From Paludibacteraceae bacterium (GTDB taxonomy: Bacteria; Bacteroidota; Bacteroidia; Bacteroidales; Paludibacteraceae): a stretch of DNA of 64,000 bases. The translations under genes and the position numbers were made by a program. Shown piece by piece: positions 16,574 to 26,920 of this stretch. The notes below the pieces were generated by a model. The model was not told the origin of the DNA. It saw only the letters and a program-made list of their open reading frames with translations, and did not search any database. The stretch covers positions 1 through 64,000 of the forward strand of contig JAILLP010000009.1 of the NCBI GenBank assembly GCA_024693065.1, read 5' to 3'. Position 1 is the first letter of the stretch, and each line of letters opens with the position of its first letter.

Positions 16574-19500
16574 ATGGGGTATAACACGAAACATATAATG
16601 AGACGGTTACTAATCGGAATGGTTCTGCTTTTCGCGAATGGCATGACCGCTTTGAACGCCCAATGCGTGGTGTCCAGCACAAATTTTGATACGGGCAAAG
16701 AGCTCTGCTGTCCGATAATGAAATCGGATGATACTGGGTGGTATGACGAGGATCTCGACTGGGATAAACTGTGCAGGACGGACATGTTTACCGGCCCGGA
16801 ATATGCGAAAAAAGAAGGAATAGGCGGCGCATTCTCTAGCGAGAGCAGCAATGATATGACAAAAGCAAATGCCATTTTCCTTCGGAACGATCTTCAGGCA
16901 GATGGAAGTAAAGCGCAATATGGGTACTCTATCATCACGGCACAGCCAAAACTCATTCATTCATTTTGCAAGGCGAACGAGACGCCTAACAATATGTATG
17001 TCAACTTAGGGTCTGCCCATCATTGCCCATTCGTTTCTTATAGCGTAAGTGGATTAAACCCAGGTTCTTCGGTCGAGTTGTCCTTTACAGTATATAACTT
17101 GTTGGATCCCACCTACTTCGACCATCTTGTAAACGTCCAACAAGTGACCTCGTTGAATAGATATATCACAAAATACACCTATGGAGGCAACAAAATAAAC
17201 GGTAACAATTTAACTATTGGAGTTGTGTCGAACAATGATGGTGCGGCATTCGATAGATCATATAACAACGCACTTAAAGAAAATAGTTTAACCAAAGCCA
17301 CGACAAAAGTTGTTGATTTTGGGAAATCCGCAACTATCACCCACAAGACAACAGTCCCTGAATCAGGGAATATCACATTCTATTTTTACCGAGCAAATGA
17401 CTGTTTCCAAATACCTATTGGTATCGACGACATAAAGGTGACAGGGGAAATCAAACCAATAATTGCATATACGGGAAATCCATGTCCTGAACAACCATTG
17501 CGAATATTCACAGGACAAACCTTCCCCGATGGAACAACATATTCATGGAAGGAATCAAAAACAGGGCAAACCTCCACTGGCGCCGACTTCCAATTCGTTC
17601 CAGACGAAGCAGAGACTGACTACAGCGTAACATGTGAGGTCACAATCCCTGGTTGCGCCGCTACCAAATCGGATGCTATAACTATCCACTCTGGGACATG
17701 CTGCACGGACCCCTCCACAGGGGCACCTATGGCAATGACAAACCTATATTATGATGATTTTGGAGATTTCCCAACAGACAACACCTACGTATGGACGGAC
17801 AGATATGGAATAACACATACTGAAACCATTCCAAATGGTCAGGTCCATGAAGCACAATCACATAAAGATGCCAATGGTGAATTTGAAAAAATCCCATATG
17901 TAAAAGCATATTATATTGAATCAACAGGAGCCAAACTGACAGTACCGGCACTTGGCTCTGTTCCTACCCCAAACGGTAATCCGCCACAACTATACGATCA
18001 TGGAGTATATGCAATTTCCAAATATGGAGGTTATGAACACGGCGTAGCCTATGATAATTCAGGCACTCACACAGGAGGTATGCTTCAGTTCGACCTCTTG
18101 GACGAAGGAACGCAGGACGATTTCTTCGAAATTGATATCGACCATATCTGCACAGGAAAGGAGATAAACTTTGGTGCGGACTTCGCATCTATCTCCCAAT
18201 ATCCAGGATCTATTGAAGTGACTTTGGAATATAACGGAAATGTTCTACAACATGAATATAAATATTTCAGAAACGGAGAAGATGGTTGGAAACATGCAGG
18301 CAAACCTTTCAAAATCATGGCAAGTGAAGTGGGAGGAGCCGATGAAATATCCGTCAAGATGAAGGTGCGGCATTATGGAATAGATATGGATGGTAATCCA
18401 ATTTATGGACTCACTCGTGACTATGCCATCGACAATATCATTTTCCAAGTTTGTACGCCACCAGACGTGAATGTAAAATCATCAGTAAACACAGGCAAGG
18501 ATATTTTCAACCTATGTACCGAAGATATATTAACCCTTACTTCCGTAACATCTGAGGCAGTAGATAAATTCTTTTTATACGAAAATGGTCAGATTGACCC
18601 GAACAAGGAGATTGGCTACATCTACCAATATACGCTCCAAGACCCTTCCACGGAAAGCACAACTAATCCAATCAAATGGACCACTCTTCATCAGGAAGAG
18701 GTGGTGAAGACAAATACGTTCGATGTGCCAGTGGAGACATATTGGGATGACATTTTCTCTCAACTACAGGATGAACAACGCGTCTATTTCCGCGTCGTTA
18801 TAGGTGAATATTCCGACCTAAATGCCGACAAATCATGGAAAACGAAATCTGCGCTATCTAACTGCCGCAAGGTCTCTATTTCCACAATTCCAGTAATGGC
18901 CGGAATTAACTGTGCCGCCTGCGAGAAGGTGAAAGAGGCCGCGATCATTTCTGCAGATCCCGCCACCAAGATCACAACCAATTCACAGAGTGAGAAGGAG
19001 GTGAACCTTTGTCCGGGCGAAATCGCTAAACTGACCACTAAGAAATTCGCTCCGACAGATCCTTCCGTCATGGGTATTACGGTCGGTCCGGACGACGAGC
19101 CGCGCAAGTATGTGGCCTCTTGGCACAAGGGATCCAAAACAGCCGCGGGTACTCCTGGCGCCGGCTACACGGCTGGCGATGAGACTTCCTCCTACAATGT
19201 GACGTGGGAAGACGCCGATTGGTACTACCTGCTGGTGAAGGACATCGAATTCCCTGGCGACGACGGAAAGAGTTGCTGGGTGTGGGATAGTATCCATGTC
19301 ATCGCGAACGGAAAGCCTGACGAAACGCTGAACGACCCGGACCCATTCTGCGAAGGGGAGCTCAACACGGAGCCTACGAAGGAGATCACGAATCATGACA
19401 TCATATGGTACACCAGCAACGACACCGCACAGAAGACCAATGAGCCGATAGCTTTGGCGGTGTTGGCGGAGAATTCCCCGAAGACCTTCTATTACGTCGT

Positions 19501-22500
19501 GAAGGATAAGACGACGGGCTGCCGCTCGGAGGTGAATGAATATACCGTCACGGTGAATCAAATCCCTTCCGTCGATCTGGACGGAACAGTGGCTGATTTC
19601 TGCGCATCGGTGGCCGACCCATCCAAACAATCACCGGAAGCGACCGCAATCCCTTCATTGCCGAAGCCTGCGGACGCAAGCCTAACCATCGATTGGTACA
19701 CGGATAAAAATATGCAATCCGCAGCACAGACGGACCTCTCCTCCTTGGCGGGTAGTCTCACCCCTTACACCTACTACTACAAAGTGACAGGGGGAGGATG
19801 TTCGGACACTTCCCACATCACCTTCAACGCCAAGCCTACAGCGATGGTCACCCCTGCCGCAGCCCCTGTCTGTGACAAGACAACCTTGAGCGTGACGACC
19901 GACCCGGCATCGGCATCGGTGAAATGGAGCAACGGACAAACCGTGACAACATACGACATCACAACGGCGGCGGAAGCTGGTGCCCTTACGGTGACGGCTG
20001 AGGCCACGGGCTATTGCGCCAGCGCTGCGGGAAACATAACGGCTGACTTCTACGAGAGCCCCGCCAAGTTGACTACCACCACCGTGCAATACCTGAAGAC
20101 GGAACCGATCACGGACATCCTGACACGAAAGTCTGATGCCGTGACGGGCAAAGCGGCTGACGGTACAATCATGTGGATGGGCCAGTTCAATGACGAGACG
20201 GAGCCTTCCTCCACCTCTGGGGCATCATCGACTACCCCTACCCCTACGGCAAAAAATCTGGCTTCCACTGAAGATGAGACTTACTATTATTGGGTATTCC
20301 AACAAACCACCAACCCGGACGGCACGACTTGCCAAAGCGGCCTGACGAAGCTGACGGTGATGATCTTGGGCGCACCCGCTCCTCTCGTGTCGGATACGGT
20401 TTACTGCCTGAACGACACCCCGGCGGACTTGACGAAGAATGCTAGGATCAATCAGATGGATCCTAACAAAACGTACGAACTGCTTTGGTATGACGCACAG
20501 ACGGGAGGGACAGGCTCCACCACACCGCCTACCGTTTCAACCGCCAGCGCAGGCGAAACGACCTACTACGTGTCGCAACGTGACGCAAACAGTGCCAGCA
20601 ACGAGAGCTCGCGCATGCCTATCAAGGTGACCGTTTACAAGGTGCCGGCGCCTAGCATCGATCCTATCGCAGATTATTGCGTGGGAGACATCGCCTCTCC
20701 ATTGCCAACCACCCTGACAAAAGACGAAGCCAATTTCCTAATGGCGGATAGGCTGGTATGGTCTGATGGCACAACCACAGACGCAACATTCACACCTAAC
20801 ACAACGGTCAACTCCACAACCACTTACAACTACTCGGCTAAGCAATACCATACACTGTCGAGCGGAACGGAGTGCGAAAGCGAGGAAACCACTATAAACG
20901 TGAAGGTCAACTTCACCCCTGTCCCTGGCAATGCCACGGTTTCATACATCGCGGCGGAAGTGGGAAGCGACAACAAGACATTCCCTGCCATCACCACGAA
21001 GAACTGGGTGGAGGAAACAGGATACACTTACTACTACGCTTTGGAAGGGACGACAAACTTCCAGACGGGTGCGCCTAAGCCGGAGTTCGATGTCAGCAAC
21101 CTGAACGGTGGCACGAAGAAGATCCAGTATAGCGTATACCGTGTGGATGATGCGACAGGCTGCAAGAGCGAGCCTTCAACCATCACGGTGACCATCAGCG
21201 ATGCGTTCCCTCCAATCGTGGAGGATGTGCTTTACTGCGAAGGCGAGGCATTGGCCGACCTGACGGCGAAGAGAAACCCACAGGGCAATAAGACGGAGGC
21301 GGATTACACGCTGATCTGGTACGGAACGACCCAACCGAGCTCGACGACCGACCCAGGCACGGAAGCGGACACCTACCCGTTGCAAGGGAACGCCACGACT
21401 TCTCCTGCGGGAGAGGTAACGACCACGACATACTATGTTGCCCAAAGGGACGATAACACCGGAGCGGTCAGCCCTGCGCAAGAGATCAAGGTGATTGTCT
21501 ACCCGACGCCGGTATTGTCCATAACCACCCCTCCAGCGGTCTGTGAGGCGAACGTGAACTTAGCGACCGCCGTCACTCTGACGAACGAGGTGTCGGGCAA
21601 GACTTACGACAAGACCTATTTCGCCGATGCGAACGGAAGCGCTCTTTTGGCAAACGCTTTGGTATCAGAGTCGGGAAGCTATGGTGTCCAGTATGCGTAC
21701 AATGCGAGCGTGAATTCGGGAGAACTCTGTAAATCTAAGATCGAGGCGATCAATGTCACGGTCGACACACTAACCGTCTTGGCGGATAATGTGACCACCT
21801 GCCCCGACATGTCCGCAAAGTTCACCTCAGAGGCACAGACAAACGCATCTTCCGTCACGTACGCATGGTCGTCAGCCGATGGAAACAACGGCAGTGCGGC
21901 CGAATTCGAGACCAAGAAATTCATTGGTGGCAATTACGGAGACCACTATCCATACACGCTGACCGTGACGGCAGGAACCTGTAGCGAGACCTTGTCGTTG
22001 GAGGTGATATTAGGTCAGGGCCCTGTCGTCGGAACACTGACGATCGCAGACCCAACCAACACGGAGGTGCCGACAAAGGCATACACCAATTCGCTGACAT
22101 CGGAGGAGTACTTCTTCTGCGGTGGTAATGTGACAGTCACCCCAGCGTATGACGGAGATGGTGATTATGTGCTGACGACTCCTTCGGGAGCCACCTCTTC
22201 CGCCAGTCCGTTCTCCGTATCGGAAGCAGGTGTTTACACCTTGGCCTACACGAACGGATGTCCTACCAGTGTGACCTTCAAGCTGACCGACGCGCAAATC
22301 GCCTTGACGAACACGACACCTTCGCTGGGATTGTGCGAGGGAGATAATTTCACCTCCTCCTTGACAGTCACTCCTGCGAATGGACCAGACTACACACTCA
22401 CATGGAAGAAAGACAATGTAGCCATCGACGGGGAGACATCATCGACCTACACGATCAACGGAGCGGTGGCAGAGAATAGCGGGTTCTACACGGCAGAGGC

Positions 22501-23542
22501 AAACCGTAAAGGGTGCGTCTCCATCACGGAGATAGGCGATCTGAAGGTGACAGCGGCCATCCGCGTCACTTTGCCTGACGAGCCAACGATCTGCGAGGGA
22601 GAAGAGACTGAATTGGTCATCACCGATATTCAACCGAACGGTACGTCCATCGAGTGGCAGGCGGATCCGACGATCCTGACCGCGACCGACAAGGAGAGCG
22701 TGACAGTTCAACCAACCTTCAGGGAAGGCGACGGACATCAGTCCACCTACACATACACTGTGACCGCAAGCAACTCAGGCTGCGAACGGACCTATCAGGT
22801 GAGTGTCAAGGTGGACGAGGCGTTGGAGGGCGACCTAACCGGTGTGACAACAATCTGTGAAGGAAATAAAACCACCCTATCGGCGGAGTCGTATGAGGCC
22901 ACCACATACGCATGGTCTTTAGCAAACGAACCTATCGCTACCACCGCCGCCACGACCGTGAGCCCGGAGGCCACCTCCACCTATAGGGTCGACGTGACAC
23001 GAGGCGTATGTACCGCTACCGACGAAATAAAGGTTGTGGTGACCACCCATCCAATCATCATAAGCATGGATTCCGCGGGCATCCGAGACCGTCAGATCGT
23101 GATGGAGCCAAACAGAGGCTCAGGTGTCTTCACCTATTGGATCGATGACGATGTCACCCACAAGACAACCAACACATTGATTACGGACCTGACCTTCGCG
23201 CCACATGTCATCCATGTGGAGGACGAGAACGGATGTGGCTCGACCTTCCAATTCACATTGGATCCGCCAGCGATTTTCATCCCTTCCTATTTCACCCCTA
23301 ACGGAGACGGAATCCATGACCGTTGGATCATCGGAAACCTAGCCGAGACCTATCCGAATGCGGTAGTCAACATATTCGACCGCTATGGTAAATTGATGGC
23401 TCAGTACCTCGGCGCCAAATCAGATGGATGGGACGGAACGTATCAAGGGAAAGCCCTTCCATCCACAGACTACTGGTATGTCATCGAGATTGAGGAAATT
23501 AGCAAACAATTCTCAGGCCACTTCACATTGATAAGGAGATAA
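16574..23542 (+). CDS. Giant Ig-like surface protein with type B T9SS (CHU_C) tail
   Basis: A 2322-aa exported protein. A signal peptide lies within residues 9-31 (MRRLLIGMVLLF to ALNAQ); M9 is a possible alternative start. Residues 30-900 include Cys-rich segments and beta-sandwich-like regions that I cannot name. From about 1000 to 2200 there are repeated Ig-like domains with the YC-x-x-(D/E)-x-x-x-x-L opening and YYVSQRD-type strands, as in CHU_C-associated Ig domains. The C-terminus (FTPNGDGIHDRWIIGNL, then IFDRYGKLMAQY, WDGTYQGK, DYWYVIE) is the gliding-motility-associated, type B T9SS domain. Such proteins act as adhesins or surface fibres; a part in binding plant cell wall is inferred from the adjacent cellulases. 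It converges on the YD-repeat gene. Confidence 0.9.
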   Translation: MGYNTKHIMRRLLIGMVLLFANGMTALNAQCVVSSTNFDTGKELCCPIMKSDDTGWYDEDLDWDKLCRTDMFTGPEYAKKEGIGGAFSSESSNDMTKANAIFLRNDLQADGSKAQYGYSIITAQPKLIHSFCKANETPNNMYVNLGSAHHCPFVSYSVSGLNPGSSVELSFTVYNLLDPTYFDHLVNVQQVTSLNRYITKYTYGGNKINGNNLTIGVVSNNDGAAFDRSYNNALKENSLTKATTKVVDFGKSATITHKTTVPESGNITFYFYRANDCFQIPIGIDDIKVTGEIKPIIAYTGNPCPEQPLRIFTGQTFPDGTTYSWKESKTGQTSTGADFQFVPDEAETDYSVTCEVTIPGCAATKSDAITIHSGTCCTDPSTGAPMAMTNLYYDDFGDFPTDNTYVWTDRYGITHTETIPNGQVHEAQSHKDANGEFEKIPYVKAYYIESTGAKLTVPALGSVPTPNGNPPQLYDHGVYAISKYGGYEHGVAYDNSGTHTGGMLQFDLLDEGTQDDFFEIDIDHICTGKEINFGADFASISQYPGSIEVTLEYNGNVLQHEYKYFRNGEDGWKHAGKPFKIMASEVGGADEISVKMKVRHYGIDMDGNPIYGLTRDYAIDNIIFQVCTPPDVNVKSSVNTGKDIFNLCTEDILTLTSVTSEAVDKFFLYENGQIDPNKEIGYIYQYTLQDPSTESTTNPIKWTTLHQEEVVKTNTFDVPVETYWDDIFSQLQDEQRVYFRVVIGEYSDLNADKSWKTKSALSNCRKVSISTIPVMAGINCAACEKVKEAAIISADPATKITTNSQSEKEVNLCPGEIAKLTTKKFAPTDPSVMGITVGPDDEPRKYVASWHKGSKTAAGTPGAGYTAGDETSSYNVTWEDADWYYLLVKDIEFPGDDGKSCWVWDSIHVIANGKPDETLNDPDPFCEGELNTEPTKEITNHDIIWYTSNDTAQKTNEPIALAVLAENSPKTFYYVVKDKTTGCRSEVNEYTVTVNQIPSVDLDGTVADFCASVADPSKQSPEATAIPSLPKPADASLTIDWYTDKNMQSAAQTDLSSLAGSLTPYTYYYKVTGGGCSDTSHITFNAKPTAMVTPAAAPVCDKTTLSVTTDPASASVKWSNGQTVTTYDITTAAEAGALTVTAEATGYCASAAGNITADFYESPAKLTTTTVQYLKTEPITDILTRKSDAVTGKAADGTIMWMGQFNDETEPSSTSGASSTTPTPTAKNLASTEDETYYYWVFQQTTNPDGTTCQSGLTKLTVMILGAPAPLVSDTVYCLNDTPADLTKNARINQMDPNKTYELLWYDAQTGGTGSTTPPTVSTASAGETTYYVSQRDANSASNESSRMPIKVTVYKVPAPSIDPIADYCVGDIASPLPTTLTKDEANFLMADRLVWSDGTTTDATFTPNTTVNSTTTYNYSAKQYHTLSSGTECESEETTINVKVNFTPVPGNATVSYIAAEVGSDNKTFPAITTKNWVEETGYTYYYALEGTTNFQTGAPKPEFDVSNLNGGTKKIQYSVYRVDDATGCKSEPSTITVTISDAFPPIVEDVLYCEGEALADLTAKRNPQGNKTEADYTLIWYGTTQPSSTTDPGTEADTYPLQGNATTSPAGEVTTTTYYVAQRDDNTGAVSPAQEIKVIVYPTPVLSITTPPAVCEANVNLATAVTLTNEVSGKTYDKTYFADANGSALLANALVSESGSYGVQYAYNASVNSGELCKSKIEAINVTVDTLTVLADNVTTCPDMSAKFTSEAQTNASSVTYAWSSADGNNGSAAEFETKKFIGGNYGDHYPYTLTVTAGTCSETLSLEVILGQGPVVGTLTIADPTNTEVPTKAYTNSLTSEEYFFCGGNVTVTPAYDGDGDYVLTTPSGATSSASPFSVSEAGVYTLAYTNGCPTSVTFKLTDAQIALTNTTPSLGLCEGDNFTSSLTVTPANGPDYTLTWKKDNVAIDGETSSTYTINGAVAENSGFYTAEANRKGCVSITEIGDLKVTAAIRVTLPDEPTICEGEETELVITDIQPNGTSIEWQADPTILTATDKESVTVQPTFREGDGHQSTYTYTVTASNSGCERTYQVSVKVDEALEGDLTGVTTICEGNKTTLSAESYEATTYAWSLANEPIATTAATTVSPEATSTYRVDVTRGVCTATDEIKVVVTTHPIIISMDSAGIRDRQIVMEPNRGSGVFTYWIDDDVTHKTTNTLITDLTFAPHVIHVEDENGCGSTFQFTLDPPAIFIPSYFTPNGDGIHDRWIIGNLAETYPNAVVNIFDRYGKLMAQYLGAKSDGWDGTYQGKALPSTDYWYVIEIEEISKQFSGHFTLIRR

Positions 23543-23557
23543 GAGGCCTATTGCCTC

Positions 23558-23612
23558 GAAAACTTTGGGGTGTTGTGCGGTTCATGGATCCACAACACCC
23601 CAAATATTTTTT
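23558..23612. terminator. Strong bidirectional terminator
   Basis: TTTGGGGTGTTGTG (23564-23577) pairs over 14 bp with CACAACACCCCAAA (23591-23604). A T-run follows at 23607-23612 and AAAA precedes it, so it serves both converging genes. Confidence 0.85.
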
Positions 23613-25113
23613 ATTCGTCATAATATTCAAACTCGCTTATCATGCCAGAATCCGTACCATTTGCATCATGGACATACTCCTCCAACATGTTGCCATGCGA
23701 GTCCGTTTTGTAAACACTTGACGAAGTGACCTCCCCTTTGTAGTACGAAACGCATGTTAACGGTCTATTGCGCCCCTGATACGTGGCGACCGAATGGATA
23801 GTGAGTTCCCCCTCGTCATATACAGCCACATAGGTTTTGTTTCCCCACTTGTCATATTTGTTCACGATTCTATATTCCGCCCATGGCTTATCCACATACT
23901 CGTAAACAGGTATTGTTTCCTTCCATGTGGCATCTGAATCTTCCATACCGACTGTCACATCTTTCGTGCTAGTCCGTTTCCTATATTTCTTTCCTTTCCC
24001 CACATATTGGATATATTCTATTTGATAGCCATTTTTGTATTTTTTAATCCATTTTTCCCATTCCGTATCACTACGCTGCGTATGTCTCTCCACTTCATTC
24101 CCATTTTGGTCGTATAAAATATTGGTCACACTACCAGCATGACCCGTTTGAGGATCGTAGTCCTGGAACATCTTCACCACCCTTCCCTTTGCATCATAAA
24201 CCGTAGAATCCACTAATCCAAGACGCAGGAAACGCTCGGAGACTCTCCTACCCAAGGAATCATAATAAGCAGTCACAACTGTCTCGCCACAGATGCCTTG
24301 GTTACTACAATAGGTGGAATCCATACTGAACAAACGTCCATCCTTTCCATAATGGAAAGTTAGACAATGAGACCTATAGCCATCTATTAACTTGCGGACC
24401 ATCTCCTTCAACTGTCCTGCCTCATAGGAATATATTTCACGAATGATCCAGCCCAAATGACTTTGCTCCTTGTTCAAGAGTTTTCCCTCGCTGTCATATT
24501 CTTTCCGGGTATAGTCGCCAAGCACCATGGAATCCCCGTCTTTGATGTGGTCCGAGGAATCCACCATATTCCCCTTTTTGTCATACGTTATTTTTAACAC
24601 TTCGATTAAACTCCCATCGTATATCTTAGTAGAGCAAACTAGTCTGTTGGCTTCATCATATATGTTTCTTCTCTCTTCATATAGTTTTCCTTCTCGAAAA
24701 TTTCTGTCCGTCAGAAGATTGCCCTGGGCATTATAGCACCGAATCCTTTGGTATTTCATCTTCTCATATTCAAATTCCTTCTTTTCCACGCAACGGCCTA
24801 GGGAATCATACCTATACGTATACTTGTCATTCCCTTTCCTATATTCAATGATCCGTTTCTGCTTGTCAAATACCCGAGTACATCGTAAGTTGCCTTTCAC
24901 ACGCTTCCCATCCTCTGTTTTCTTTAACTCATACACATTAACGCTCCGTACATTCCCGTAATACTGGAATCTTTCCACGTCGTTGTTCTTCCCCTTCGCT
25001 TCTTCAGAGAGACCCGGGAATCTCCATAATTCATCAAACATATCATCCATCGCCATGACAAACAGGGGGGAAAGCAATGCCAACGACAACGTCAAAAACA
25101 ATTTTTTAGCCAT
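23611..25113 (-). CDS. Secreted YD/RHS-like repeat protein, function unknown
   Basis: A 500-aa protein with a signal peptide (about 1-21, LSPLFVMA). The rest is built from repeats of the form YD-x-x-G-(R/N)-x-(V/L), for example YDSLGRCVEKKEFEY, YDKKGNMVDSSDHI, YDSEGKLLNKEQ, YDAKGRVVKMFQDY, YDQNGNEVERHTQR, which match the RHS/YD-repeat style of beta-strand wrapping. No toxin domain or T9SS tail is visible and the sequence ends EFEYYDE. It is probably a periplasmic or surface repeat protein; its partner is unknown. Confidence 0.7.
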   Translation of the reverse strand: MAKKLFLTLSLALLSPLFVMAMDDMFDELWRFPGLSEEAKGKNNDVERFQYYGNVRSVNVYELKKTEDGKRVKGNLRCTRVFDKQKRIIEYRKGNDKYTYRYDSLGRCVEKKEFEYEKMKYQRIRCYNAQGNLLTDRNFREGKLYEERRNIYDEANRLVCSTKIYDGSLIEVLKITYDKKGNMVDSSDHIKDGDSMVLGDYTRKEYDSEGKLLNKEQSHLGWIIREIYSYEAGQLKEMVRKLIDGYRSHCLTFHYGKDGRLFSMDSTYCSNQGICGETVVTAYYDSLGRRVSERFLRLGLVDSTVYDAKGRVVKMFQDYDPQTGHAGSVTNILYDQNGNEVERHTQRSDTEWEKWIKKYKNGYQIEYIQYVGKGKKYRKRTSTKDVTVGMEDSDATWKETIPVYEYVDKPWAEYRIVNKYDKWGNKTYVAVYDEGELTIHSVATYQGRNRPLTCVSYYKGEVTSSSVYKTDSHGNMLEEYVHDANGTDSGMISEFEYYDE

Positions 25114-25161
25114 AAGATATGTAATATTAGTTTGTTACAATATGATGGGGCACAAATATAA

Positions 25162-26202
25162 TCATTCCGACAAAAGGAACTTCTCCATCAGCCTGGGAAC
25201 AGCATACTCCCCCAGTCGATTCTTCTCCACCTCGATGTACGCCGAATCCTTCCTGCGCAAGAAATGTCCCTTCGCTCGGAGGAAGGCGGCATGGATGTTC
25301 TGGTGGGTCAACACGTGCTTCTTCATCACAGGCGCGCCGATGATATGCAGTTCCGAGAAATCCTGCTCCAAAGGCTTCATCCAATCATTACCCACACACT
25401 CGGACAGAGGTGCGGGGAGTTCCACCATAGGGTATTCGTACAATCCTTTCCATATATCCTTTCCTTCCCTGCGGCGCAGATAGGTCTTCGTGCCATCCTC
25501 CACCGCCAGATAGACGAAGTAACGGTCTCGTTGCACCATCCTCTTCGCCTTCTTCGGGTACTCCACCGCTTCGGGCATGCCCCCCAAGGCGCATCCCGCC
25601 CTCAGCGGACAGGCTTCACAATTCGGGGAGGCGGGCAGGCAGATCGTCGCCCCAAGATCCATCACGGCTTGGTTGTACAACGCAGGACGTCCCTTATCCA
25701 TCACCTCCAACGACAGCTGCGTGAAGAGGCGCTTGCCTTGCGGCGTGTCGATGGGCTCCTCCACACGGAAGAAACGTGACAGCAAGCGATAGGCGTTGCC
25801 ATCCACCGCAGGGTAAGGCAGATCGTAGGCGAACGAGCAGATGGCGGCGGCCGTGTAATCGCCGACACCCTTCAACGAACGCACCTCCTCGTATTCTTTC
25901 GGGAAAACTCCTCCGAAGCGTTCCACCACCTGACGGGCGGCTTCCCGCATATTACGGGCACGGCTGTAATATCCCAAGCCTTGCCACATCTTCAGCACCT
26001 CATCCTCCGAGGCGGAGGCCAAGGAGACCACGTCCGGGAAGCGCTCCATGAACCGCAGGTAGTAGGCCATGCCCTGCACCACACGGGTCTGCTGCAGTAT
26101 GATCTCGGAGACCCAAATGGCGTAGGGGTCACGGGTCTGCCGCCAAGGCAAATCGCGGCCATTCCGCTGGTACCAGCTTATCAATTCATGGGAGAAGTCC
26201 AT
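25162..26202 (-). CDS. mutY: A/G-specific adenine DNA glycosylase
   Basis: MutY (346 aa) removes adenine mispaired with 8-oxoguanine. Residues seen: the catalytic Glu E33 in SEIILQQTR, the helix-hairpin-helix LKGVGDYTAAAI (110-121), the catalytic Asp D134 in AVDGNAYR, and the iron-sulfur ligands C188, C195, C198, C204 with the right C-x6-C-x2-C-x5-C spacing. The C-terminal third is the NUDIX-like 8-oxoG recognition domain. The start lies one base after the trmN6 stop, so the two are co-transcribed. Confidence 0.96.
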   Translation of the reverse strand: MDFSHELISWYQRNGRDLPWRQTRDPYAIWVSEIILQQTRVVQGMAYYLRFMERFPDVVSLASASEDEVLKMWQGLGYYSRARNMREAARQVVERFGGVFPKEYEEVRSLKGVGDYTAAAICSFAYDLPYPAVDGNAYRLLSRFFRVEEPIDTPQGKRLFTQLSLEVMDKGRPALYNQAVMDLGATICLPASPNCEACPLRAGCALGGMPEAVEYPKKAKRMVQRDRYFVYLAVEDGTKTYLRRREGKDIWKGLYEYPMVELPAPLSECVGNDWMKPLEQDFSELHIIGAPVMKKHVLTHQNIHAAFLRAKGHFLRRKDSAYIEVEKNRLGEYAVPRLMEKFLLSE

Positions 26203-26203
26203 A

Positions 26204-26917
26204 TCACATATTCAAGTAAAAATCAGAGGTGAGCGTCCTATAGGCTTCGGAGTAGTGTAGCGGACCGCCATCCTCGATCACCAGTTCATCGCAGGCGCAT
26301 CTCCCCTCCGTGAGCGAGAACTCCGCCATGACACGCTTTGAGGACGAAGAGGGGGTCGAATAGACATCCGTGCGGCGCACGCAGTAGAGGCCCTGCGCCT
26401 GCGCCAAGCCCTCCAAGCGGGGGAAGTCCAGCGTGGGGATGATCACCGAGAAGCGACCCTCCGGCGTCATCAACGAGACCACCGAGGAGACCAATTCATC
26501 ATACGGCAACACATCCGCATGACGGGCCATCGAACGTCCCGCCACGGGCGATTTCTGCGAGTCCACGAAGTAAGGCGGATTGCTCACCACACGATCGAAC
26601 CGACGTCCCGACGAGGAGGCGTACGCCTGAATGGCGGAGCATACAATAGAGACCCTATCCTTCCAAGGAGAGTGCTCCACGTTCTCCACCGCCTGTGCGG
26701 CGGCCTCGGCATCCAGCTCAACACCCACGACCTCGGCGGACGAGCGTTGCGCCGCCATCAAGGCAATCAGACCCGTGCCCGTACCGATGTCCAGTACGGA
26801 GGCGGCGCCCTCCAATCCGCACCATGCGCCCAGCAGCACACCGTCGGTGCCCACCTTCATCGCACAGCGGTCTTGGAATACCGTGAATTGTTTGAACCGG
26901 AAATAGGGATTCGACAT
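26204..26917 (-). CDS. trmN6: tRNA1(Val) adenine-37 N6-methyltransferase
   Basis: A 237-aa Rossmann-fold methyltransferase of the YfiC/TrmN6 family, which modifies A37 of tRNA-Val. Evidence is the start FRFKQFTV with MKVGTDGVLLGAW (20-32), SAM-binding motif I VLDIGTGTGL (41-50), acidic GVELD (65-69) and the catalytic NPPYF (113-117). Length fits the family. It lies between the exonuclease gene (3 nt upstream) and mutY (1 nt downstream), giving a tight repair/modification operon. Confidence 0.9.
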   Translation of the reverse strand: MSNPYFRFKQFTVFQDRCAMKVGTDGVLLGAWCGLEGAASVLDIGTGTGLIALMAAQRSSAEVVGVELDAEAAAQAVENVEHSPWKDRVSIVCSAIQAYASSSGRRFDRVVSNPPYFVDSQKSPVAGRSMARHADVLPYDELVSSVVSLMTPEGRFSVIIPTLDFPRLEGLAQAQGLYCVRRTDVYSTPSSSSKRVMAEFSLTEGRCACDELVIEDGGPLHYSEAYRTLTSDFYLNM

Positions 26918-26920
26918 CGA

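Noticed and set aside
18983-19630. 215-codon minus frame inside the giant Ig-like gene
   Set aside because: Shadow in a GC-rich section of an intact 2322-codon gene, with no start signal or motif.
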